Below are positions 1-8,833 of a stretch of DNA of 64,000 nt, one piece after another. A program made the position numbers and the translations under genes. Where the stretch lies: the NCBI GenBank assembly GCA_963823515.1, contig CAWGMB010000019.1, positions 583,646 to 647,645 of the forward strand, in the 5' to 3' direction. The stretch is from Miltoncostaea sp963823515. GTDB taxonomy: Bacteria > Actinomycetota > Thermoleophilia > Miltoncostaeales > Miltoncostaeaceae. Each line of letters opens with the position of its first letter. Within the stretch, counting starts at the first letter, position 1. The notes beneath the pieces are model-generated. The model was not told where the DNA came from. It did no database searches and saw nothing but the letters and a program-made list of their open reading frames with translations.

Positions 1-694
1 CTCGGGCCGTCGCGACCACCGGCGCAGTCGCCACTGCCACCCGGCCGCCTGCCGGGCCGATGGCGACCACGTCACCCTGCGGGTTCGCGGCCAGCGCCGG
101 CCGGACGCCGAGCACCTGCGGCTCTTCAAAGGACCAGAACGGAGTGGTCGACGCGTCGAGGTCGTAGACGGCGCGGCGGACCTGCCACCCTCCGGACGAG
201 ATCTCGCCCCAGGCGGCGGTCGCGCGTCCGCCGGCGAACGCGAGCACGGGCGACGCGACCTCGCCGGTGCCCGATAGGGATCCGATGCTCCCCGCGTCCC
301 TCCACGACCCCGTCGCGGTGGATCGGAGCGCCGACCGCAGGTCGACCGCGGAGACCCCGTGGGGGCGGCGCCAGATCACCATCGCCCGCCCGCGCTCGTC
401 GATCGCAACGACGATGGTGTCGGGGCGGCGTTCCGTCACGCCCGAGATCCGCACGCGCGGGCCCCACGGCCCGCCGGCCCGCGATCGCGAGCGGGCGAAG
501 ACGGCGAACCCGTCGCCGACGGGCGCCTCGAAGGCCGCGACGTTCTCGCCCCGCGCGTTCATCGCGATGCCGGAACTGACCGGGTCGGGACCGGCGGTGG
601 TCGCGATGACGTCCGCCGCCGCCGCGGGGCCCGCGGTGAGCGCGAGCGCCACGGCCGAGAGCGAGAGGACCAGGACTCTGTGGATGATCGTCAT
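1..694 (-). CDS. Secreted protein, probable beta-propeller-like repeats (partial, C-terminus off window)
   Basis: Reading the minus strand from an ATG at 694 gives 231 codons without a stop before the window edge, so the C-terminus is missing. Residues 1-25 form a signal peptide: a short basic start (MTIIHRVLVL), a hydrophobic core rich in Ala and Leu, and an AAAA cleavage region. The mature part is a series of segments of the kind 'G.A.NARGENVAAFEA', 'AIDERGRAMVIWR' and 'AWGEISSGGWQVRR', each ending in a short W-containing strand. This pattern resembles secreted WD40/sialidase-like propellers common in actinobacteria, but no catalytic motif is visible and I cannot name a function. Several long open frames on the opposite strand here are shadows. 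The gene follows the DUF6220-like gene on the same strand after a 95-base gap. Confidence 0.65.
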   Translation of the reverse strand, partial: MTIIHRVLVLSLSAVALALTAGPAAAADVIATTAGPDPVSSGIAMNARGENVAAFEAPVGDGFAVFARSRSRAGGPWGPRVRISGVTERRPDTIVVAIDERGRAMVIWRRPHGVSAVDLRSALRSTATGSWRDAGSIGSLSGTGEVASPVLAFAGGRATAAWGEISSGGWQVRRAVYDLDASTTPFWSFEEPQVLGVRPALAANPQGDVVAIGPAGGRVAVATAPVVATAR

Positions 695-752
695 CCATCG
701 ATCATCGCGTCCCGCGTCTCGCCGGGGATCCGGGAACGCCTCCCATCCGCTG

Positions 753-766
753 CGGGGGAACCCCCG
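753..766. other. Short GC-rich inverted repeat between two minus-strand genes
   Basis: CGGGGG and CCCCCG pair around an AA loop in the gap between the DUF6220-like gene and the secreted-protein gene. There is no T-tract on either side, so it is at best a weak transcription or RNA-stability signal. Confidence 0.3.
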
Positions 767-789
767 TCTCGCGGCGCCGAGCTCCAGGC

Positions 790-1197
790 TCAGTGCGGGG
801 ACGCGCCCCCGTGCTTACCGAGGCCGAGGTCCCGGACCGTCCGCTGCACGACGGCGTGGGCCAGGATCAGCATGACGAGGGCGAGCAGGCCGTGGAATCC
901 GGCGACCCACTCGTCGGCGTCGGCGAAGCCCACCTGGACCACGGTGAGCACCGCGAGCGCGAAGGCCGGCGCCACCTTAGCCCAGGCCTTCCAGTACGCG
1001 ACCAGGGCCGCGATGAACGCCAGGGCCGTGACCCCCTCGACGGCGTACCCGAGTCCCGTGTGGGCGTCGAGCGCGCTTTCGCCGGCACCGAAGGCGTAGG
1101 CGGCGATGAAGTAGACCTGGAGGAAGATCCCCACGATGACGAGGGTCCCCGTTACGAGGAGGGCCCACTGGGCGGCGCGCTGTGCTCCTGAGCTCAT
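790..1197 (-). CDS. Small four-helix membrane protein, DUF6220-like
   Basis: A 135-residue protein with four hydrophobic segments: about residues 9-33 (WALLVTGTLVIVGIFLQVYF), 50-68, 74-92 and 98-116, separated by very short loops. Size and topology fit the DUF6220 family of uncharacterised actinobacterial membrane proteins. The C-terminus is cytosolic-looking and basic (RTVRDLGLGKHGG). Its ATG at 1197 overlaps the stop of sbcC (ATGA, 4 bases), so it is translationally coupled to the DNA-repair operon upstream, though nothing in the protein suggests a repair role. Function unknown. Confidence 0.6.
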   Translation of the reverse strand: MSSGAQRAAQWALLVTGTLVIVGIFLQVYFIAAYAFGAGESALDAHTGLGYAVEGVTALAFIAALVAYWKAWAKVAPAFALAVLTVVQVGFADADEWVAGFHGLLALVMLILAHAVVQRTVRDLGLGKHGGASPH

Positions 1198-3945
1198 AGG
1201 CCCGAGATACTACTCACGCCCTCGGAGTCCTTCGTCACATGGAGGGCGGCTCCCAGCCTGTCGGCGACCCCCGGCAGGTGGGTGATGACGCCGATCAGCC
1301 GCCCGTCGCCCTGCAGGCGCTCCACGCCCACCAGCGCCTGCTCGAGCGAGTCGGCGTCGAGCGTCGAGAAGCCCTCGTCGAGGAAGAGGCAGTCGAGGCG
1401 CCCGCTCGACTCGGCGGCGACGTCGCCCAGCCCGAGGGCCAGCGCCAGGCTGGCCAGGAAGCGCTCGCCCCCCGAGAGCGTCGACGCGGCCCGCAGCCGC
1501 TCGCCCCGGCGCCGGTCGACCACCGCCATCGGATCGGGCTCGGCGGAGGCGAAGCGGTACATGCCGTCGCTCAGCTCCACGAGGTGCTCCGAGGCCGCGC
1601 GGGCGAGCCGCTCGCGGTAGCGGGCGAGGAGGAAGCGCGGGAACTGGTTCGCCCGCAGATCGAGGGCCACCTGGCGGTGCAGCTGGGCCCGGGCCGCGGC
1701 CTCCGCCGCCTCGGCGGCCAGCGCGCGCGCTGAGGCGGCGAGGGCGCCGAGCTCGGCCAGGCGCCCGCGGGCCTCCGCACGCGCGTCCGCCAGGCGCCGG
1801 ACGGCCGCCCCGACATGATCGGGGTCGTCGATGCCGAGGGCGTAGCCCTCCGCGCCGAGCCGCTGCCGGATGGCCGCGGCGCGGGCGTCGGCCTCGGCCG
1901 CACGCCGCGCGTGCACGGCTGCGGCCTCCAGGGCGCTCGCGCGCAGGCGCCGGGCGGCGGCGATCAGATCCTCAGCCCCGGCGCCGTCGTCCGGCGGTTC
2001 CAGCCGCCCGCGCGACGCGGCCCGCGACGCCGCGCTGCGCAGCGCGGCGACCGGGCCCCGCTCGAGCTCCGCCAGGGCGGCGGCCGTCCTCGCGGCGCTG
2101 CTCGGACGCCGCGGCGTCGGATCGCGCCGCGGCGTCGGCGGCCCGCTCGGCGTCCTGAGCCTCCGCGATGGCGGACGCCAGGGCGGCGGCCGGGGACGCG
2201 TGCTCGGCCCACGCCCCGAGGCTCGTGCGCACGTCCTCGACCTCGACGCGGTCGCGCGCGAGCTGCGCCTCGTCGGCCTCGATGCGGGCGCTCTCGCTCG
2301 CGAGGGCTGCGTCGAGGGTGCCCAGCGTGGCGCGGGCGTCCGCGATCGCCCGCGTCCGCGTCTCCGCGCGCGCCTGGTCCTCCGCGTCGCCCCCCTCGGC
2401 GTCCGCCTCCGCGATCTGGGCCTCCGCGAGCGCGGCGGCCACCGCGTCGGCGGCGTGCGACGCGGTCTCGAGCTCGGACGCGGCGGTCCGCTCGCGCTCG
2501 GCGGCGACCGCGAGCGCCGAGGACGTCTCATCGCGGGCGCGCCGCGCGGCGGCCAGGGCGTCCTCGGCCCCGCGCAGCGTGCTCGCCTCTTCGGCGTGGG
2601 GGTGGAAGTCGCCGCCGCACACCGGACACGGATCGCCCGCCGCCAGACCCGCGCGGACCGTCGCGGCGAGGTCGTGCATTCGCGCCCGCTCCACCAGGAG
2701 CACGGCTTCGTCCAGCGCCCGGCCCGCCGCCCGGTCGCGCTCGGCGGCGTCGGCCCGTGCGGTCGCAGCCTCCGTATGCGCGGCGATCGCCCGCGTCCGC
2801 GCGTCGCGTCCCGCGCGCCAGTCGGCCGCCAGCAGGCGGCGCCGCCCGAGCCGGGCGTCGTCGGAGACGGCCGCTTCGAGCGCGCTCGCTGCGCGCTCCC
2901 GCTCGGCCTGCGTCTGCCGGAGGTTCTCCGCGCGGGCGGAGAGCGCGGCCGTCCGCACCGGCAGCTCGGCCACCAGCCGGTCGGCCCGCTCCGCACGTTC
3001 GCGCAGGGCCGCGAGGTCCGCCGCCCCTCCGCCGTGGCGCGCGCGCAGGGCCTCGCGGACCTCCGACGCATCCCTCAGCGCGCGGAGCCGCGTCGCGCGC
3101 AGTGCCTCGGCGTCCTCGATCGCGGCCCGCGCGGCGATCATCCGCTGCAGGAGCGCGGCCGCCTCCTCCTCGTCGAGCAGGTCTTCCGCGGCGTCGCGCG
3201 CGGAGCGCTCCCGGGCGCGCAGGGCCTCGGCCTCGGCGATCTCCGCCGCCATGCGCTCGGCGTGCGGTTGCAGCCGAGCCGCCGCGGCATGCCGGGCGGC
3301 TGCCCCGCGCGCGCTGCGGGCAGCCGCGCCGCGCGCCGTCGCCCCGTGTTCGGGCAGCCGCACGATGTCGGCCTCGCGCAGCGCGGCCACGGCGCGCGCT
3401 CCGGCCTCGAGGGTCTGCGCGGCCTCGCGAGCCCCCTCCAGGGAACGCACGCCGAAGAGCTCGCGCAGGATCGCGTCGCGGTCCTTCGGCGCGGCCGAAA
3501 GGAACGCGGCGAACTGGCCCTGGGCCAGCAGCACCGCGCTCGTGAAGGCCTTGAAGCCCATGCCGACCACCTGGCCCAGGCGGGCGGCCACCGGCTCCGG
3601 CCCGGCGATCGACTCGACGCACGCGCCGCCGTCGTCGGCCAGGCGCTCGAGCAGGTGGCGCGGCTCGGGCGCCCGCGCGCCGTATCGCCGGGTCATGCGC
3701 CACACCTCGCCCCGCGAGGAGAACGTGAGGCGCACCTCACCGTGCTCGCGCCCCAGCGTCAGCAGCTCGGACGGGGTGCTCGGCGCCGGCGTCTTGCCGA
3801 AGAGCGCGAAGGAGATCGCGTCGAGCAGCGAGGTCTTGCCGGCCCCGGTGTCTCCGGTGATCACCACGAGCTCCAGCGGGCGAAGGTCGATCGTCGCGCG
3901 GTCGTACGATCGGAAGGAGGTCAGGTCGAGCTCGAGCGGGCGCAT
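1194..3945 (-). pseudogene. sbcC: Exonuclease SbcC (Rad50-like ATPase), one apparent frameshift
   Basis: SbcC is the SMC/Rad50-type ATPase partner of the SbcD nuclease and opens or clears DNA ends. The N-terminal frame (start 3945, TGATG overlap with sbcD) has the Walker A motif GDTGAGKTSLLD near residue 33, the family block LLAQGQFAAFL near 145, long coiled coil, and the zinc hook CPVCGG near residue 438. This frame loses sense around 2087-2105, where the coding signal moves by one base to the frame ending at 1194. The second frame supplies the returning coiled coil, the signature TLSGGERFLASLALALG and Walker B LDCLFLDEGFSTLD. The two halves together give about 915 residues, normal for SbcC. 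One extra base (or two missing) in a GC-rich run explains the break. It may be assembly error rather than a dead gene, since both halves are perfectly conserved. Confidence 0.85.
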
Positions 3946-5120
3946 CAGCCCGGCTCCTCGCCGGACTGCTCCGCCGCCGCCATGGCCTCGGCGAACGCGG
4001 CGGCCTGGGCCGGCGAGAGCGCCCTGCCCTCGCGCCGGTGCCAGTCGCCGTAGAGGTCGCCGATCGCCTCGCCGCCCTCGGCTCCGGGCTCGGCCGCCCC
4101 CTCGGCCTCCTCCTGGCCCTGCGGGTAGACCGGCTCAACCCGCAGGGCGCCCGGGACGTCGTCGCGCACCCGCCTCACGAGGTCCATGACCGGCGCGTCC
4201 AACTCGACCGCGCAGGCGAACCACGCCCCCGGATGCGCGGCGGCCATCTCCCCCAACCGGTCGAGCGGTCCGCGCAGCGACACCAGCGGCCGCGCGGCGG
4301 TGACGGGCTCCAGGCGCGTCACGGTGCGGTCTCCCGCGATCTCCACCAGGCAGGCGCTCGGCTCCAGGCCCTCGTCGCTGAAGTCGAGGGCGAGGGGGCT
4401 GCCCGCGTAGCGCCCGGGCGCGGCAAGGCCGGGGATCGACTGGGGCCGGTGCACGTGTCCGAGCGCGATGTAGTCGAGGTCGGCCGGCAGCGCCGCCGAG
4501 GAGACCGCGTAGGTGATGCCCATGGTCAGCTCGCGCTCCCCGCCCCCCGCCTTCGCGCGATCGACCATCAGGTGGCCCACCAGCACGGCGGCACCTCCGT
4601 CGCGGCGCCGGCGCGCCAGCGCCTCGTCGGCGTAGCCGCGGATCACGGAGGCCACCAGGTCGGCGTAGCGGATGCGCGCATCCTGGACGCTGGCGCCCGC
4701 GTCGAGCGCCATGCGCCCCGGCTCCGGCCAGGGCAACAGCGCGGCGTGGAGCGGCCCGGAGGCGGTCTGCAGCGTCACCACCGCATCCGGGCCCGGGCGC
4801 ACGCGCCCCGCGACGTGGATGCCCGATGCGGCGAGGTGGGGCGCGAGGTGTATCCAGAGATCCGGGTCGTCGTGGTTGCCCGCCACGGCGAGAACCGGGG
4901 CGACCCGCGCGAGGCGCTCCATCGCGCGCAGGCAGGCGCCGAAGGCGGCCGGGTCAACGATGCGCCGGTCGAGCAGGTCGCCCGCCACGATCACCGCGTC
5001 GACGCGCTCGCGCTCGGCCATCTCGGCGATCTCCGCGAGGGCCGCCTCGGCCTCGTCCATCCGCTCCACGCCGAACAGGCGCTTGCCCAGGTGCCAGTCG
5101 CCCGTGTGCAGGAGCTTCAT
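3945..5120 (-). CDS. sbcD: Exonuclease subunit SbcD (Mre11-like nuclease)
   Basis: A 391-residue calcineurin-like nuclease that works with SbcC on double-strand ends and hairpins. The metal-binding motifs appear in order: GDWHLGKRL (about residue 7), IVAGDLLDRR (about 46), AGNHDDP (about 81), GHLMVDRA (about 185) and ALGHVHRPQ (about 222). The start MKLLHTGDWH is the usual one, with no room for an extension. The C-terminal third is an acidic, Ala-rich capping region ending in an ATPase-contact-like helix. It sits 19 bases after herA and overlaps sbcC by one base (TGATG), so the nuclease and its ATPase are made together. Confidence 0.95.
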   Translation of the reverse strand: MKLLHTGDWHLGKRLFGVERMDEAEAALAEIAEMAERERVDAVIVAGDLLDRRIVDPAAFGACLRAMERLARVAPVLAVAGNHDDPDLWIHLAPHLAASGIHVAGRVRPGPDAVVTLQTASGPLHAALLPWPEPGRMALDAGASVQDARIRYADLVASVIRGYADEALARRRRDGGAAVLVGHLMVDRAKAGGGERELTMGITYAVSSAALPADLDYIALGHVHRPQSIPGLAAPGRYAGSPLALDFSDEGLEPSACLVEIAGDRTVTRLEPVTAARPLVSLRGPLDRLGEMAAAHPGAWFACAVELDAPVMDLVRRVRDDVPGALRVEPVYPQGQEEAEGAAEPGAEGGEAIGDLYGDWHRREGRALSPAQAAAFAEAMAAAEQSGEEPG

Positions 5121-5139
5121 GCCGCGCTCGTGACGGGGG

Positions 5140-6885
5140 CTATCCGAACTCCGCGATCGCCGCGTCGGCCCGGGCGCCGGTGGAGACCTCGCCCGAGGTG
5201 GTCGCCCAGGGTGGGAAGGGGATCTCGACGGCGATCGGCGCCGGTACGCTCGGCTGGCTCAGCAGCACGCGGCCCTGCATCAGCAGGCGCGCCCGCGCCC
5301 GCGCCGCCGGCCCCAGCCAGCCGTACTCGCTGCGCTCGGCCTCGGCCGCATCGAGGCGGCCGGCGATCCGGATGGCGGCGTTCTGAGTGATCTCCGACGC
5401 GACGAGCGACGCCTGCTGCTGGGCGCCGACCAGGATCACGCCCAGCGAGCGGCCGCGTTGCGCGATGTCGATCAGGGTGTCCTTGATGGGGGAGTCGCCC
5501 TCGCGCGGGGCGTACTTGTTGAGCTCGTCGAGCACGACGAACTCGATCGGGTCGCGCGTCCCGGCCTCCTTCGCGCTGAAGGTCTGCGCCAGCAGGGTGC
5601 CCACCACGAAGCGCTGGGCGAAGTCGTGCAGGCGCGCGAGGTGCACCACCGCGACCGGCGGCTCGTCCTCGGCCGCGTCGCCGCGCGGGATGGGCGACGC
5701 GTCGGAGCGCACCAGGCCGCGCAGGCGCCCCGCCGCGCTCTCGAGCCGCCGCACGAAGGCGCCGATCGTGCCCGAGGCCGCGCGCCCGGTCCACGCGCCG
5801 CCGCCGTCCTCGGCGTCGAGCTCGGCGACCAGCCACTCCACCAGCCCGTCCAGGTCGTGGAAGGGGCCGGCCATCAGATCCCCCACCGGACGCGCCGCAC
5901 GGTGCGCGGGCGCGCCCTCGGCCGGGCCCGAGAGCAGGCCCACCGCCCCGGGATGGTCGAGGACGGGCACGGCGCGCCTCAACAGCTCCCCGCGGACCCG
6001 CTCCTCCACGAAGCTGAGCTGGTTGCGCATGTCCGAGGCGTCCGAGAAGCAGAACCGGAGCAGGCCCTGCAGGACGAACTCGTGCGGCGTCCAGCCGAAG
6101 ACGCGCACGCCGTCGTGGCGCGACTCGCAGCTCGGCAGGCGGTGGTCGTCGCGGCGCGGGGGCGCCCAGAACGCGACGTCGGGGAAGCCGCCCACGTCCT
6201 CCAGGCCGAGGCGCCGCCAGCGGTCGTCGAGGTCCCCCCGGTCGGCCTTCGCCGCGTAGGTCCGGTTGGGCTCGTCGAGGAACAGGAGGTCCTCGCCCTT
6301 GACGTTGAACAGCAGGACGCGCACCCGGCGGCGCATGTCCGGGTGGGCCAGCAGGAGCCGGATCAGGGCGAGCGCGGTGCTGGTCTTGGTGGCCACGCCA
6401 CTGATGCCCGAGATCGAGACGTGCCCGCCCTTGGTTCCGTCGAGGAAGTCGAGGTCGATGTGGATCGGCTGGCCGTCGCGGCCGAAGCCGAGAGCGAGCT
6501 TGCGGTCCATCGTGTCCTCGTAGAGCGCCAGCTCGCGCTCGCGCCCCGCCGCGCGGCGCACGGGAGATCCCGGGTGCGGCGCCACCCAGCGCTCGGGGTT
6601 GACGCGCATCACCTGCACGTCGGCCGTGCGCACGAGCTCCCCGGGCATCTCGCCCGCGGCGATCACCATCGAGTCGGAGGGCATGCTCGCGCCCTCGTGC
6701 AGCGCGTAGGACTCGGTGACGATGCCGTAGGTGGTGACCTCGACGGCCGGGTCGGGGGTGGTCACCGCGACCAGGTCGTCCACCTCGAGGGACTGGCCGT
6801 CGCGCAGCCCCACCTGGAAGGCCTGGCTGCTGGAGGCCTGGTGGCCCAGGACGACGCCGACGCCGGCGGCCCCCCCGGTGGTCAC
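5140..6885 (-). CDS. herA: HerA-like DNA translocase/helicase ATPase
   Basis: A 581-residue ATPase of the HerA/FtsK-like superfamily (DUF87 group). The N-terminal 60 residues fit a HAS-barrel (VGLRDGQSLEVDDLVAVTT). The nucleotide-binding loop at about 155-165 is SISGISGVATKTSTAL. It keeps Lys-Thr but has Thr where the classic P-loop has Gly; my recollection is that an actinobacterial DUF87 subgroup shares this form. Walker B is EFVVLDELNKYAP near residue 447, followed by GRSLGVILVGAQQQAS, the sensor/arginine region. HerA hexamers pump DNA into the NurA nuclease during end resection. Start: GTG at 6885 overlapping the nurA stop (GTGA). The longer open frame to 7683 is an antisense-like artefact over nurA. 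Confidence 0.85.
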   Translation of the reverse strand: MTTGGAAGVGVVLGHQASSSQAFQVGLRDGQSLEVDDLVAVTTPDPAVEVTTYGIVTESYALHEGASMPSDSMVIAAGEMPGELVRTADVQVMRVNPERWVAPHPGSPVRRAAGRERELALYEDTMDRKLALGFGRDGQPIHIDLDFLDGTKGGHVSISGISGVATKTSTALALIRLLLAHPDMRRRVRVLLFNVKGEDLLFLDEPNRTYAAKADRGDLDDRWRRLGLEDVGGFPDVAFWAPPRRDDHRLPSCESRHDGVRVFGWTPHEFVLQGLLRFCFSDASDMRNQLSFVEERVRGELLRRAVPVLDHPGAVGLLSGPAEGAPAHRAARPVGDLMAGPFHDLDGLVEWLVAELDAEDGGGAWTGRAASGTIGAFVRRLESAAGRLRGLVRSDASPIPRGDAAEDEPPVAVVHLARLHDFAQRFVVGTLLAQTFSAKEAGTRDPIEFVVLDELNKYAPREGDSPIKDTLIDIAQRGRSLGVILVGAQQQASLVASEITQNAAIRIAGRLDAAEAERSEYGWLGPAARARARLLMQGRVLLSQPSVPAPIAVEIPFPPWATTSGEVSTGARADAAIAEFG

Positions 6886-7874
6886 GCGGCGACCGCGTCG
6901 ACGTCGGCCACGGCCACCAGGGCCGCGGGCGCCGCGTCGATCCGGGCGGCCACCGCTGCGCGCCGCACGGCGCGCAGCGCCAGGCGCCGGTCGCCCATCC
7001 GCCGGCGCATCTGCGCCTCGAGACCGGCGATCGGGGAGAGGTTCTGGGGCGCCCGGGGGTCGCGGTGGGGCCGCCCGGCGAAGCGCGGCAGCTCCGAGGT
7101 GGCCCGGTCGGCCAGGCGCCGCGCCTCGGCCACGCCGGCCGATCGCGCCACCTCTCCGCGCAGGATCCCCGCCCAGCCGGCGCAGCCGGCTCCCGGCAGC
7201 CGCTGGTACCAGCTGAGGCGGTCCTCGCCGATGGCGAACAGGGGCGTGCGCTGGCCGACGCCCAGCGCGATCACGGTGCGGGCCTCCTCGAAGGGGAGGT
7301 ACATGCGGTGGTGGCTCTTGATGGCGCCCACGACCGGGCCTGCGGCATCGCGCAGGAACGAGAGCCGCCCGTCGAGCACGATCAGGCGGTCCGGGTGGGC
7401 GAGACGCTCGGCGAGGGCGAGCTCCATCTCCTGGCGGAACTGGCCGACGCGCCGAGCGATGCCGGTCGCCTCGCGCGCCGCCCCGGTGCGGGGCTCCCAC
7501 GAGAAGCCCCCGGTGGGCGGCAGTTCCACCAGGCGCTCGCCGACGGTGAGGATCGACCGGCGCACGCTGAGCCCCTCGATCGTGGCCTGCCGGCCCGCCC
7601 CGGCCAGCACGGCGCCGGCAGCCACGGCGAAGGCCGCGCCCGGCAGCGGCTCGGGGTCGCCGTCGGCGGTGATCGTGAGCCACGCCTCGACCTGCTGGGC
7701 CCCGTCGATGAAGGCGAGCTCGCCCCCGGCCGGCCCCTCAGGCGTCAGGGCCCCCCAGTCGATGCCCTCGATCCCGGTGTTGACCGGGGCCGCCTCCGCC
7801 TCGGACGGGTCCATCCCGGGGCCGTAGGAGGCGTCGGAGACGTGGATCGAGGGATGGGATGCAGGGGCGTCCAC
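6882..7874 (-). CDS. nurA: NurA-domain 5'-3' nuclease
   Basis: A 330-residue protein with the NurA signature: GELAFIDGAQQVEAWL with the catalytic-type Asp near residue 57, HPDRLIVLDGRLSFL with a second Asp near 168, and VGAIKSHHRMYLP with the conserved Lys near 186. NurA dimers resect 5' ends together with HerA and the Mre11-Rad50 pair. The gene overlaps herA by 4 bases and heads the operon nurA-herA-sbcD-sbcC. GTG at 7874 is preceded by TACAGT at 7882-7887, 7 bases upstream, which suggests a leaderless mRNA and supports this start; an internal ATG at 7814 is the alternative. The NurA call rests on motif pattern and context, as the family is divergent. Confidence 0.75.
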   Translation of the reverse strand: MDAPASHPSIHVSDASYGPGMDPSEAEAAPVNTGIEGIDWGALTPEGPAGGELAFIDGAQQVEAWLTITADGDPEPLPGAAFAVAAGAVLAGAGRQATIEGLSVRRSILTVGERLVELPPTGGFSWEPRTGAAREATGIARRVGQFRQEMELALAERLAHPDRLIVLDGRLSFLRDAAGPVVGAIKSHHRMYLPFEEARTVIALGVGQRTPLFAIGEDRLSWYQRLPGAGCAGWAGILRGEVARSAGVAEARRLADRATSELPRFAGRPHRDPRAPQNLSPIAGLEAQMRRRMGDRRLALRAVRRAAVAARIDAAPAALVAVADVDAVAA

Positions 7875-7881
7875 GACACTG

Positions 7882-7887
7882 ACTGTA
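7882..7887 (-). promoter_or_regulatory. -10 box for the nurA-herA-sbcDC operon
   Basis: TACAGT (TANNNT type) ends 7 bases before the nurA GTG. No Shine-Dalgarno lies between, so transcription probably starts at or next to the start codon. Confidence 0.5.
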
Positions 7888-7925
7888 GAGCGACGCCCGG
7901 ACGCGCCCCCGCCGCGGCGGCACGC

Positions 7926-7931
7926 TATCGT
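7926..7931 (+). promoter_or_regulatory. -10 box for the DsbA-like gene
   Basis: TATCGT in the divergent nurA/dsbA gap. The transcript would have a leader of about 55 bases carrying a strong GGGAGG Shine-Dalgarno at 7979-7984, 8 bases before the GTG start. Confidence 0.45.
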
Positions 7932-7992
7932 CGCTCAAGCCGGCCGTGCGACGGTCGATGCGGGGCGGACTGCGGAGAGGGAGGTCGGACAC

Positions 7993-8670
7993 GTGAACAA
8001 GCGATACATCCTCGGCGCGATCGCCGCCGTGATCGTGGTGGTGGGGGTCCTCGTGGGCCTCAGCGTCCTCGGCGACGACGACGACGGGGCCGTCTCCGGC
8101 ATCACCGGCGTGAGCACGGTGCAGCAGGAGCTCGCCGGGCTGACCCAGTCCGGCTCGACGCTCGGCGAGGCCGACGCCCCCGTCGAGATCACCGAGTACG
8201 GCGACACCTCGTGCCCGATCTGCAAGGACGCGTCGGAGACCTCGATCCCCGAGGTGATCGACCAGTTCGTGCGCACCGGTAAGGCCAAGCTCGTCTTCCG
8301 CCCGGTCGCGTTCATCAGCCCGAGCTCCGAGCGCGGCGCGCTCGGCGCCGAGGCGGCGGCCAAGCAGGACGCGATGTGGACCTTCGTAGAGACCGTCTAC
8401 GCCAACCAGGGCCCCGAGACCAAGGACTGGCTCACCGACGACCTCCTGCGCGAGCTGGTCGCGAAGATCGGCCTCGACGTGGATCAGTGGCAGAAGGACT
8501 ACGAGTCGGAGGCCGTGGCGAGCGCCTTCTTCGACGCGGACGCCGCGTGGCAGGCGTCCGGCGGCACGGGCACACCGCACTTCGTGATCAAGGGGCCCAA
8601 CGGCACCAAGGTCTTCGACGGCGCGGCGGGCATCTCGCAGTTCGAGGAGGCGATCGCCCAGGTCTCCTGA
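7993..8670 (+). CDS. Membrane-anchored DsbA-like thioredoxin-fold protein
   Basis: A 225-residue extracytoplasmic thiol-disulfide oxidoreductase. Residues 4-27 (YILGAIAAVIVVVGVLVGLS) anchor the protein, followed by an acidic DDDDG linker. The thioredoxin fold starts near 60 with GEADAPVEITEYGDTSCPICKD; CPIC is the redox motif. The cis-proline region GGTGTPHFVIKGPNG lies near 190. The helical insert (AAKQDAMWTFVETVYANQG) is typical of the DsbA/DSBA-like family (thioredoxin_4). Start GTG at 7993 has GGGAGG 8 bases upstream. It is the first of two plus-strand genes between two minus-strand operons. No DsbB or VKOR partner is in the window. Confidence 0.85.
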   Translation: MNKRYILGAIAAVIVVVGVLVGLSVLGDDDDGAVSGITGVSTVQQELAGLTQSGSTLGEADAPVEITEYGDTSCPICKDASETSIPEVIDQFVRTGKAKLVFRPVAFISPSSERGALGAEAAAKQDAMWTFVETVYANQGPETKDWLTDDLLRELVAKIGLDVDQWQKDYESEAVASAFFDADAAWQASGGTGTPHFVIKGPNGTKVFDGAAGISQFEEAIAQVS

Positions 8671-8700
8671 GCGGATCGGCCGGGCGCTCCCGGTTGTCGC

Positions 8701-8729
8701 GGCGTCCGCTCTCCCGGGGGCCGGACGCC
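8701..8729 (+). terminator. Hairpin downstream of the DsbA-like gene
   Basis: GGCGTCCG (8701-8708) pairs with CGGACGCC (8722-8729) around a 13-base loop, 31 bases after the dsbA-like stop. There is no T-tract, so this may be a processing or weak termination hairpin. Confidence 0.4.
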
Positions 8730-8833
8730 CGGCGATTCAAGTCCGGGGCCCTGGGTGCGATAGGCGGGGTGGTGGGCCACCCGGGCCGGGGGTTGCGCGG
8801 TGGCCCCGATCGGATCACGCCAAGGAGACGGAC

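Noticed and set aside
1815..4189. Several plus-strand open frames of 400-700 codons across sbcC
   Set aside because: They are antisense shadows produced by high GC content. They have no motifs and very skewed Arg/Ser/Ala composition, while sbcC motifs lie on the minus strand.
5140..7683. A single 847-residue minus-strand open frame covering herA and part of nurA
   Set aside because: Its first 260 residues are Arg/Ala/Pro-rich noise in another frame of nurA. The real herA starts at GTG 6885 with a GTGA overlap.
8732..8752. Sequence resembling a tRNA T-loop (GATTCAAGTCC)
   Set aside because: No matching acceptor stem, anticodon arm or D-arm could be drawn around it, so it is chance similarity near a hairpin.
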